Shown one piece after another: positions 1-11,500 of a DNA stretch of 64,000 nucleotides. The stretch comes from Aporrectodea caliginosa (Eukaryota > Annelida > Clitellata > Crassiclitellata > Lumbricidae). The stretch covers positions 186,001 to 250,000 of the forward strand of contig JACEVL010000046.1 of the NCBI GenBank assembly GCA_020284085.1. The letters run 5' to 3'. The position numbers and the translations under genes were made by a program. The notes beneath the pieces were generated by a model. The model did not search any database. It had not been told where the DNA came from and saw only the letters and a program-made list of their open reading frames with translations. How positions within the stretch are numbered: the stretch's first letter is position 1; each line of letters begins with the position of its first letter.

Positions 1-1801
1 GCTTAATGAGATTTATGTGATGTTCATGACTGACAACGAAGATCAAAATTAAGATTTTTAGCCGTATACTTTACTGGTTGATTGCCAAAAAATGTAGGCC
101 TACCATTTAAGATATATTTTTGCACAAACTTGCTGGGGAAGGGCTCACCAAGCTCCTCCCAGATCTCAACCCCGTTTTGCTCAATCGCCTTCAGCACCCT
201 GGGCCGCCACGTACTGGAAAATATTGCCACTGGCCTGCCATCAAAAAGGTTCGACACCCCTGCGGTATAGGGTCACCCGGTCATGCATTTGTGAGCGATC
301 GTTTAGTGCTCTAAGTCTAAGCCGTCTGAAGATATTCACTAGACTGAATGTCTTGGCATTACCATACGCTCGCGGCTCACCAGAATATAGAAATACACAT
401 TGAGAACGTAATTAAGAGATGGGACAGCTCTGGCCGTCGCAGAATCTATTTGTCATTCAGTGCAAAATATGATGCAACATCATCACGGGTAAGCTTATAA
501 ACATGTTCATTAACTTTTCAACACATTGATATTTGTGATGTAACTTGTCAAACATGACATATCGTACAAAAAACATTTCAAATTTTCAGTATTATCCTAC
601 TCGAATTTTGTTTGTTTTCACGTTTTGGTTGTCGAAAATTAAGAACTATAGATACGCCCCCTATATAATATACCTTTTTATTTTGTTACATTAGGCTACA
701 TACTCTTGTGTAACACAACTTGCACAGTGTTTGTTATGTAGTAAACGGCAATGTATCCATACATGTAAGTAGTTAGAACAAGTTGAACAACATATTTACA
801 TGTAGTCATGTAAAAAATCTAAAAATGTAATGTTTACTTCAAAATTTGTTTCGGCTTCAGGTATGATCGTATACTATAGTAGCAGACAGGCTTTTAGGCC
901 TACAGAATAGGCTATTCCAAAACGCATTAATTTTAGGCACAACGAAATGCGGCATCTATTGGCTGCATTTAGGCTACTTACTTTAAAATGCTCTAGAACT
1001 CACCTACGAGTATCTATAATAATAATAAAAAATTCAGGGGGTCAAACCCCCGGACCCCACAGTCCCCAATTAAAGGTTAGGGGCTGGGAGATTTTGGGAA
1101 CTAGGTGGCAGAGAATAGCGACAGGACGGGGGAGAAAGAGGGTGGGAATTCAAAAAGGGAAGGAAAGGTAAGGATAGGGAAGTGGAGAGGACGGGATAGG
1201 GGGGCGGCAGAGGACGGGAATGGGGGAAGGATTTGCCTCGTCTTGATTTTGACTCTGGCTACGGGCCTGTGCAGCAGTGTCCCCATCTATAATAAATATT
1301 CCCAGATAGACGTTGAGACAACAACGTTATCTTTTCCCATATCCAATGCTGATAGGCCTACCACGGTTGCGTCTTACTTTGTATGTCAGACGATATCGGA
1401 GTAACATCGTCGTGAAGTGAATTAGCAATGAATAGTAAATAGTATGTGAAGGTCCTTCCGTATACGAACCACTGACATATAGGATTACAGGTGAAAGATT
1501 AACGAGTAGGCCATGCACTATTAATAATTGGAGGCCCTCATTATCTGGTGAAAACATGTAGTAATATGCCTAAGGTTATAGGCCACCATAATTCTTTACG
1601 TTGTTACCGTACTGGAATAAATATGCAGCGAAACATTTCTATACGCAATTACGCATGTATTTATGCAATGCATGTATGTAGGCCTACGCTGCCAACATTA
1701 TGTGGGCATTTGATGGGACCACTATGAGCTTTATATGAGACGCAATCGGTGTATGCTGTGGCTCGAACTTCCACGGTGCTTAATAAGAGCTTTGCTGTGG
1801 T
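1..1801. other. Intergenic stretch, no gene recognised
   Basis: Only short open frames occur here and none resembles a known family. A short hydrophobic run encoded near 1236-1275 was considered as a signal peptide exon for the downstream receptor gene, but it has no clean start codon and no phase-1 donor. The palindrome TAGGCCTA or close variants recurs, as elsewhere in the host DNA. Confidence 0.5.
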
Positions 1802-1806
1802 CTTGG

Positions 1807-2264
1807 GGGCCGTCCATAAATGACGTCACGCTATTTTGGCCGATTTTGACCCCTCCACCCCCTCGTCACACTTCGTCACAAAAGGTAACACCCCCTTGAA
1901 AAATGACGTCACAAAGCTCTGACCCCCCTACAACCAAATTTCCATTTGATAATAAAACATGTTTCAAGTCACATTTATTGTCATTGTACTAAGTATTTAA
2001 AAATCTGATGGTGAAAAATATTTAAATAATTAGAAAATTATTAATAATGGTGCCCGTATACATTAAAATAATCAAAAAAAGTATGAAAATTTTAATACTC
2101 AAAATTAGTGCTGTTATTTTAAACTTAAAATGTTAATTGTTAAATTTAATTACACAGACCTGATGTGACGTCACACTTCGCTGACCCCCCTCCCCCACGT
2201 CACACATCGTCACAAATTTCCGACCCCCTCCCCCTAGGTGCGTGACGTCATTTATGGACGGCCC
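1807..2264. mobile_element. MITE with GGGCCGTCCATAAATGACGTCA terminal inverted repeats
   Basis: The ends are near-perfect inverted copies: GGGCCGTCCATAAATGACGT on the left and its reverse complement on the right. Subterminal sequence also mirrors, with repeated CGTCACA and GACCCCC blocks on both sides of an AT-rich core. CTTGG flanks both ends (1802-1806 and 2265-2269), a candidate 5-bp target-site duplication. There is no coding capacity. The superfamily is not assigned. Confidence 0.8.
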
Positions 2265-2269
2265 CTTGG

Positions 2270-2413
2270 TCTTTCCTTGCCCCTTTTCCGCAGGCGTTTG
2301 AAAACCATTCTTTTCGATCGTGGTTTGGTGTTGTCAGGTCGGGAGCGCCTCTGAGGAGTATTTCTTGAAGTGGCGCTATATAAATTTACGATTACGATTA
2401 GCCTACGATTATG
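2270..2413 (+). repeat. CR1/L2-like LINE 3' end fragment (family A)
   Basis: The sequence GGAGCGCCTCTGAG followed by a GGCGCTATATAAAT segment and an (ACGATT)n tail recurs in the window. The same 3' end follows recognisable reverse transcriptase C-termini at 17.5-17.7 kb and 32.26-32.44 kb, which identifies it as a LINE 3' terminus. Further short copies lie near 7905-7960, 19555-19620 (minus), 19775-19880 (minus), 25800-25870 and 33290-33350. Confidence 0.65.
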
Positions 2414-2426
2414 CGTTCCATATATA

Positions 2427-3397
2427 CAGGGTGGCTCAAAATAAAATGTCCCACCGGATAAAATGCAATATCTCCGCAACCAATTGAGACTTTTATACCA
2501 AACTTTCACCCTTCACAGAGGAATGATTTTCCAACAATCCATGAAAATTTTACTAAATAATTTCCATAATTTCAAAAGTTACAGCTGTTTTAATGTTAAA
2601 TTCAATTGTTTCACATTTCCGCAGATGAACGGTCCAATAATGGTTATTTCTTTAAGATTTTTTCACAGAGAAATTGTTTTGTAACACCCAAATAATCATG
2701 ACGTCATAATGACTTCATTAGAAGTTGTAAAGAAAGAATTTATGAAGCAAACAGTTAATAATTGCAGATATTTTAAAATAATATTAAGCGCTCAATTTGT
2801 TAATCTTTTACTGACTCACAAGGCAAGGTTGGCTCAAGGCTTCATTGCCACCAACTGCAGTGAATTCATTGGCAAAGATGAATGGCCACCAAACTCTCCA
2901 GACCTTAGCCCTCTTGATTATCACGTCTGGGGAGCTATGCTTGAACGTTACAAGACATTTCATCCGAAGCCGAAGAACATTGACGAGCTGAAAAAGTCTT
3001 GCAGCTAATATGGAATCAGCTGCCGCAGGACTCAACCAGCAAGGCCATACTGAGCTTCACAAAAAGACTTAAAGCTTGTGTGAGAGCTAGGGGTGGACAC
3101 TTCGAACATGCCTTGAGATAAACTACTCAACAGATTCTGATTTCGTAATGAAAGACGATTTTATTTGACATTGAAAATTGTAAATAACTGTCAATTTTTC
3201 TTCGGAAATGTGAAAAAATTGAATTTAACATTAAAACAGCTGTAACTTTTGAAGTTATGGAAATTATTTAGTAAAATTTTCATGGATTGTTGTAAAATCA
3301 TTCCTCTGTAAATGTTGACAATTTTGTGTTAAAATCTCAATTGGTTCCGGAGAAATTGCATTTTATCCGGTGGGACATTTTATTTTGAGCCAACCTG
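2427..3397 (+). mobile_element. Mariner-type DNA transposon, defective, with ~200-bp TIRs
   Basis: Long inverted repeats begin CAGGGTGGCTCAAAATAAAA at 2427 and end with the reverse complement at 3397, flanked by TA on both sides (2425-2426 and 3398-3399). The centre encodes the C-terminal part of a mariner transposase: WPPNSPDLSPLDYHVWG, the region of the third catalytic aspartate, is at about 2883-2933. The reading frame breaks just after 3000 while homologous sequence continues to about 3118. The N-terminal part and the first catalytic residues are missing, so this is a non-autonomous internal-deletion derivative. Confidence 0.85.
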
Positions 3398-3439
3398 TAG
3401 GTTCCATGTGGACATGCTGGCTGGGTAAACTGATGCCTG

Positions 3440-3610
3440 TAGGCCCTACGTATGCATGCATGCATGTGCATGTGTATGTATACATGCATGTATGTATGTA
3501 TGTATGTATCCATGTTTCTATGTATGCATAACAATTGTATATGTATGTAGCCTACGTACGTATGCATGTGTTTGTATGTATGTATGCAATTATGCATGCA
3601 TGCATGCACA
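3440..3610. repeat. ATGT/ATGC microsatellite
   Basis: Imperfect tetranucleotide repeat of TATG and CATG units. The open frames across it are repeat artefacts. Confidence 0.85.
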
Positions 3611-3717
3611 TATCAATACCTGGGCTTTTTAGACTGCATTAATTAATTTTAGTGAATGCAGATTTAACACCTCCTTCTGTTGCAGTTCACTTTCCATTCT
3701 GTGTGTTTTTAATCCAG

Positions 3718-6700
3718 TGCATTCCAGCCTAGTTGTTGCTCCGAGGAATACAGTGGTTGTTGCTGGTCAGAGGATGGAAATGGAATGCAAGACGAACAGT
3801 GGAACGAAGGTTCACGACTGGACAATTGAACGACCATTTACATCGGAGAAGCTGAAAATATTTAGCAACTATGAAACAGAACCAAATAGAATTGATCCAT
3901 TCTTTACGCATTTTGGAGCAGATGTCAATTCGAATGGTTCTGGAATTATCTATTCAAATAAGACGCGTTTAGAAGACGCTGGAATCTACACATGCAGAGT
4001 CCAAGAAGGACAAAGACAGCCGGTTCCATACAGCGCTCAACTGATTGTCCTAGGTGAGTACGATGCGAAGCATTGCAAATACTGACAGAGAGACGTATAG
4101 AAATATGCAGGCATTCGAGCATCACGATATACATATCAGGCCTATCGATGTATACTTCATACTCTGTGTAGATTCATTGCTTTAAGAGGTTAAAGCTTTA
4201 ATACAATGATCCACCACCTATAACTGGATGGATTATCATAACCTCACACATCAATAATAATCTCTGCTTTATTGATAGGCTTCTAATACTGACAATTTTA
4301 CAGCAACAGGCCTAGACTTGAATGAATGTCTGACTACGTCAATGTTTGTATATATGTAAGTAGGCCTATGCATATGTTTTTTATACATAGGTCTACATAC
4401 CACCTATATGTTAAGTGCTTGACTACAGTAACTATACATGCAATATTAAAGTAAAGTAGTTATTTATGAGATTACCTGTAACTGTTGCAGAGAAAGAACC
4501 TTTTTGCGAAACAAATCAATTATCTGACCGACAAATGATGGACAATGATAACATTTGGCTTAAGTGCAGCGTTAACTTCACTGGCAACTGGGCTCCAACC
4601 ATGGAATGGAGACAACACTGCAGAGATACAACAACAGTTTTAACTGATAGATTTGTTACGACAATTTCTACAAATTCCAGTATGACGTCCACACTGAGTC
4701 TCACGGTTGATTCCAGCGATAGTTTATGCAACGTTTCATGCAAGACATACTTCAGCAGTAACACCAGCATCACTAACGACGTCGCAACAGCCACCAACAT
4801 ACCTGACTACAGCTACATGTGGAACTTCTGTGAGATCCAAATATCAACGGGACATCAGGTATCGATATTGCATTCAGAAATAATCGACACGACAGACACA
4901 ACCGTCGTCAGTAAGATTCCTTCTTCAGAAAGTTCACGTAAGTCGTAAAGAAGCTTTGCAACGGTTCTTTGACTCAACTCATTCAGATGATCGATGCATG
5001 AAGGAGTAATTCTCTCTCATTGTAAAGTAGATGTTCTTAGGTTTTTTTCCATCTGTCCCAGGCTTCTCGACTTATCGCACCACAGGTGTTTCTCTCCAAA
5101 GTGTCATCTCTTCAAGAATTCCTACACTAATCCATCAAACTTCTGCCTTACTAGCTTTCTAGTCCTCAACTAAACCCGCCTTAGCAGGCGCTCCACCTCC
5201 TCTCTCTCTCTCTCTCTCTTGCCTTTCTGGCAATCGGACTCTGGACATTCCCAAATAAACTGCTGCCCTGCGTTTAGCTTTAGAGTAGCGGCTTAAACAT
5301 TATTTTAGAGTTTACGACTACGATTAAGATTCATGACCACGGTTTACACTTATTGTAACGATTATGGCTACGGTAACGCTCGCTGTTTTCAGTATCTGCT
5401 TAACTAGCATAATTATATTCAGGCAGGCAGGCAAATGACCACAGAACGTGGTACGTGTAGGCCCTATACGAAGCGGGGAGAACGATTAGGCGAGGAGGAT
5501 AAATCACGATAGAATAGTTTTATTAAGCTTTGACTTATAATTGTAATTACGATAATTTATGAGGCATAGTCAGTAGCAAGCTCCGTCTACTGTCAGCGCA
5601 AATCTTAAGAGTTACAATAGCACATACGGTTTCAACTGACAGTAACTGTTGAAACCGTATTTGCTATTGACAACAGTACTGTTTTTAACATAAAGGCCTT
5701 TTGCCTTCTGACTATAATTTGAACAACTCCGAGGCCTAGCCTATGTTATACAGGTCGTAAAATCTAATGTTGCGTTTCCAAAACATCGAAAGCGGAAGGC
5801 CGCGTCGATTGTAAAAGCAAAACACCGGTTTAGCTGACAAACACATTAGCTGGACTGTTGTGCAAATTGGATTAAAGTAAAAATGCAGACACAAAAGAAT
5901 TAAGCAAATTGAGTTAAATATTATATTAGTGCGTCAAACTGACGTTTACTTTTAGTCGACGTGAAGCAAAATTATAAACTAGATGTTGATATCCTGGTAC
6001 AGCAGAGGTTGTGTTGCTCCATTAGCCTACCTGCATGTCTGCTTGTCCGTCGTTCAAAGTCTTTTTAGAGCCGGTCATATAGGCTAACTTCCCCCTCATT
6101 AACATCAACACCGCTGATGATAGGCCTACATGAACTTTTATTTCTGACGGCTTCGTATTTAAAATGACATAGACTATAATAGTGTGCAGTAAAATTGACA
6201 GACTCAACTGTGCCAATGACTGTTTTCAATGTGTTTGGTGGTTTTTCCCGGCTTTGCAACGTCTCTCTCGTCATTATTTAGAAATATTTCCATGTGTTAT
6301 GTATATTTAAGAAAATGTGCTCCACGTAGCTATTGATGCAATATTTCATATTACGAGACTGGCCTACATTTAAGAGATTGAGTGAACGAGTGTAACAGTT
6401 GTTGCAGCGTAGGCCTATGTAATTATCGTAAGGGTATTTATTCCTTATTTTTCAAAGTGAACAAAATAATTCAAAATAGGGTATTAGATCACTCTGGAAT
6501 GACTACCCCTCATCACCACAAGTGATGAATTTTAGCATCAAGGTTAAGAGTATTACGAAGCTGAATGCACCCGTCCTTTAAAGCGATTTGAAGCTCTAAG
6601 CTAATTGTGTAACGCGTCTTTATATGTAGGCAATTTCGTTTAGCCATATTGTAACTAAGTAGTAACTAAACATGAAAATCCAGTAACTAAGGGCTAACTA

Positions 6701-8058
6701 TAGCTAAAAAAATAATACTAACTATGTAACTATAACTAAAATGAAAAACCATTAACTATAACTTTAACTGTAACTAAAATAAAATCTGTAACCAGAATCA
6801 CACTGGTCTGTATTGGAGGAGATCAATTAGAAGGCAGATCGGACGGAAAGGCAGATGAATAGAAATGGTCAATAGGTCAATTATAGCATAGTGGAGTGGG
6901 CTGGAGAGGGGAGAAGAAGCGGCAGGACAGTGCTAGGCACAAATAAATGTACAGGGATATATGACATATGAGAATGGGCATTAGCGCGCATTAGCGATAG
7001 GCGTGTTTTAGTCTGATTCTGTGGATTTATCTGACGCAGGTTTTTTGTGACTTTCAGAGGTGACTGGCAATGAAGTGAAGACGGCTCTCATTGTTGTACT
7101 GATTGTTGTCGGTTTGGTTGTCGCGATGGTTGTCGTCTGTTGCTTATGTTGCGCCTGTTACAAGAAGAAGATAACAGGTAACTCTGGCAGCTGTTCTTGT
7201 GTTGATGAATGATAATAGCGTTCACGATAATGTTGATAAGATCGTGTGAATAATGACGACGCCGTTGACGACAATGACCCTAGTGACAGTAGTTCAGATA
7301 ATGATGACAATGACTTTGACGATGATGACGATAATTATTATGATGATATTGATGTCATTCCTGTTAATTACATAATGATGATTATTATGATGACGATGAT
7401 GATAATGATGATTAGGCCTACAATGACAATGATGATGAGAAATATGTGCACTTTGTGCTCGTGTTTCAGAGTTCCTAATTCAAATGGCGGCTAATGCTCA
7501 AGGCGGATCAGTGAGCAGTAATCACCAAAAGAGTAAGAAACGACCGGATTTAATATGTAATTGTAATTACTAGTGCACATTCATTTAACGCCTTTCTTAA
7601 GGTGACTCCTTGGAGGTGCTCCTGGCCTCACAATGAGAGATCACCGTCCAAAAGACTTGGATTGCTTTCTGGATTCCTCGAATTTATCCATAATTTATAG
7701 GCTAAAATTGAACGTTGAATTATTACCACAATGCCCTAGAACGTTCCACGTAGGCCCTATATGTCTATGTATATATGCATGATTGATTTAATATAATATA
7801 ATATAATACATATTCAAGACGACTCTCATAGGCTATAGCAACTTACGATGGGACACGATATCTGATTGGTTAGAGCGCATGTCTTGTAATGCAAACACAC
7901 ATATGTATATGACCATTTATATAGCGCCCTACAAGAAACTCACGAAGGCGCTAAATGGTCATTGTGTAAGGTTGTAAGCAACTCCCTCCTTCATAATTGC
8001 TCAGCGACGTCGACTGATGCTTGTTCGTTAGATAGTGGCGTCTAATAAAATGCGCAAC

Positions 8059-8147
<89 letters not shown>

Positions 8148-8215
8148 TAGTAATAGTAATAATAATAATAATAATAGTAGTAATAATAATAGTAATAATA
8201 ATAATAATAATAATA

Positions 8216-8290
<75 letters not shown>

Positions 8291-8311
8291 TTAATAATAA
8301 TAATAATAATA

Positions 8312-8377
<66 letters not shown>

Positions 8378-8495
8378 TCAAAAATAGGGCGCATTCCAGA
8401 CAATTTTGCGTTTCTAAATAATGTTGAAGTCCCTGAGGGATCATAATTTTATTTATCGTGGTACCGGGCAAAAAAATTATAATAATAATAACGAA

Positions 8496-8560
<65 letters not shown>

Positions 8561-11500
8561 GGAGGAGGATCATGAGGATCATGAGGATCATGAGGATCAT
8601 GAGGATCATGAGGATCATGAGGATGATGATGATGATGATCATAATAATAATTATAATATTTATAACAAAAACAACACGCAATAGCTGAAACTACTCCTAA
8701 CCGCATAGTCTTAATAATGTCTCCAGGATGCTGCCGCTCACAGCTTCGTACGTTTCTCACTCTATAATATCACACATTTCGAATAGGCTTCGTTACCACG
8801 ATAGTCATAGTTATCGCTAATAATTATCATTGTCATTGTTATTGCTTTTCAGTTTTTCTTTTTATTTAGGCCTATTTACCCATTGTGTTTATATGTTTCT
8901 AAATGATATTGTATGTGGTTGTTTCACGAATGTGACTTACTGAATGCTATTGTTTTTTTGTTGTTGAAGGACTCTCTCGCAGCAAGATCCCGTTGCCGAG
9001 ACCTCCTCATGGATACACTCCCATGCAAATTAGATCTGCGCAGAGTCGCACTTTGCAAGGTTAGGGTATCTTTTCGGCATCAAAATTACGGTATCAGAGG
9101 CTTTCATCTCCGGACGTTTCACCTCCGGACGTTTCACCTCCGGACGATTCACCTCTAGGGGCTTTCACCTGTAGGGGCTTTCACCTCTAGGGGTATTCAC
9201 CTCCACTCTCATATTTATTTATTTATTTATTAATCTTAAACGCGTAGCCTAACAAATCGAATAAAATAATAATAAGACATGAGAGTGATTGCAATTAACG
9301 GCATATGATAGGCCTAACTGATGTCACTGACTGTAGTCAACATATTCCGTTGACTCGAAAGCACTGCAATTAAGCGTAACAATTCGATACAGATAATAAG
9401 ATATTTGAAAGCAATCGCCCATCTTTCTCATACTTAGTGGCCTTTTACTACATGACTTTATAATTAGTTGCTGATTTTTAGGCCTATGCTGTCTGTGTTT
9501 AATTTTCGGCGTCGTGGTCACAAGAAATTGATAAGTTTACAATAGGAAATCAATTTAATTACATAAGCCTATTGATTATATTGCCTCGCTTTATAAATCT
9601 ACTTTATTACACAATAATTATAATACAATACAATACAACTGTAATTTGATAATGCCCTCCTTACAAAGTTCAGAAGTGCACATTGAAGCTGGGAAACTAT
9701 TAAGAGCCATAAATAGACTGAAAGAGGTAAGTTTTAAGTTTAGAGCGAAAGACAGTCTCGCTAAGAGAGTTGCGAACATGAGGAGGTAGAGAGTTCCAGA
9801 TGGAGGGACCGGCAACTGTGAATGAGCGACGGCCAAAAACAAGACGCGTACCAGAAACAACATACTTTCCAGCAGATGCTGATCGAATAGAGGAGCGACC
9901 TTTAACAGAGTTGCAAGGTGTGACCATGGAAGACAAGTAGGAAGGAAGATGATCTGTGCATGCTCTGTACATGAGGAGTGCCAGCTTGAAGCGGATACGT
10001 TCACAGACAGGAAGCCAGTGTAGAGAACGAAGAGCAGGTGTGATATGGTCTCGGTAAGAGAGTCCAAGACACAGTCTTGCAGCCTGATGCAGTATTCTGG
10101 TTAGAGGAAGCAGCGTGCATTCAGGGAGACCATAGAGTACCGAGTTGCAGTAGTCAAGGCGCGTCAGAATAAGGCAGTGTATTAGTGTTTTCAGTGATGC
10201 TGAGTCAAGAGAAGAGCGAAGCTGTCGGATTCTCCTGAGATGGAACAAGCACGCCCGAGAGATGGCAGCTATTTGAGGTTTGAGGGAAAGTGCGGAGTCA
10301 AGGATGACCCCAAGATCCCGAACAGTAGATGCTGGGGAGAGTAGAGAGGAGGAAGTAGAGAGTGAGAGTTCAGTACACTGCAGCAGCTTAGAAGAACGGT
10401 CAAACCAGATGAGCTCAGATTTGCTAGGATTGAGTTTGAGGCGCATAGACAGGCTCCATAGCATGATGTCGTCAATGCAGGCACGAAGTCTCTTAATTAG
10501 TTGCTTATATTCAAATATTTTGTATATTGCATATGTTTCGTTTTCATTGAGTGTCACACGTTATCATATGCCGTTAATTACAATCACTCTCTTGTCTTAT
10601 TATCTGATTCTATATGTTAAACGTTTAGCCTAAGGTTAATAAATAAATATGAGAGTGGAGGTGAATACCAATAGAGGTGAAAGCCCCCAGAGGTGAATCG
10701 TCCGGAGGTGAAACGTCCGGAGGTGAAACGTCCGGAGGTGAAACGTCCGGAGTTGAAAGCCCCTGGAACCAAAATTACGATAATATTATCAGGGAGATAT
10801 TTGCAGATTCGTGATCCTATGAGTCATCATAAATGAGACATGTAACGATCAATAGCATCGCAATATCAGCTGCTCTACCTCCTCCTCTCTCTTGTCTCTC
10901 TGGTAACCCGCCTCGAACCTCCACTGGATTTAATCGATCACTGAACAACCCTCCGATATGATGCAGAGCTGGCAAAAAGCTGGTGCCCTGCGGTTAGCTT
11001 TAAACTAGCGCTTTATCAATTTGGAGCTTATAATTTGCGATTGTGTATCTCTAAAAGAATCCTATTCACAGCTAAATCATGATCGCTATAATTATCATAA
11101 ACCTGATCACGGACATGATAGCCAAAAACAACCCCGTGATTATCGTAAATGTTATCACGCTCACTATCAGTATCGTAAATATGAATGTGACCAATTTTTC
11201 CCATCATCACGAATGTGAAAGGAGCAGAGACATGGCAACCTGTATAGCAAACTACATATATAGTGCAACTGCGTCAAAGATTGTTGTGCACTAGACAAGT
11301 AATAATGATGATAATAACAACTTTTATTTTTTATTTTATTAGAATCCAAGGAGGTGCAACTTACGTTCATGGAAGAGTCGGGAAGAACCACCGAAGCTGG
11401 TCAGCGACTCAACGAATCTAGGCCTACTAATTGGTTTTTCTGCTTCACTTAAAGCACACCAACCCTTTAAAAACCAATCTTACTTTTACAAGTGGCGGCG

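Noticed and set aside
24..257. 77-codon minus-strand frame at the window start
   Set aside because: No family resemblance, overlapping open frames on the other strand and no splice context.
1105..1404. Hydrophobic segment as the missing signal exon of G1
   Set aside because: No in-frame ATG close to the hydrophobic run and no phase-1 GT donor behind it.
8028..8760. Long open frames on both strands with poly-Ile, poly-Leu, poly-Asn, poly-Asp or poly-His
   Set aside because: They follow directly from AAT and GAT microsatellites inside a G1 intron; no unique sequence supports coding.
9110..9200. CRISPR-like array of regularly spaced repeats
   Set aside because: The units are contiguous, without unique spacers, lie in inverted arms of a transposable element, and the genome is eukaryotic.
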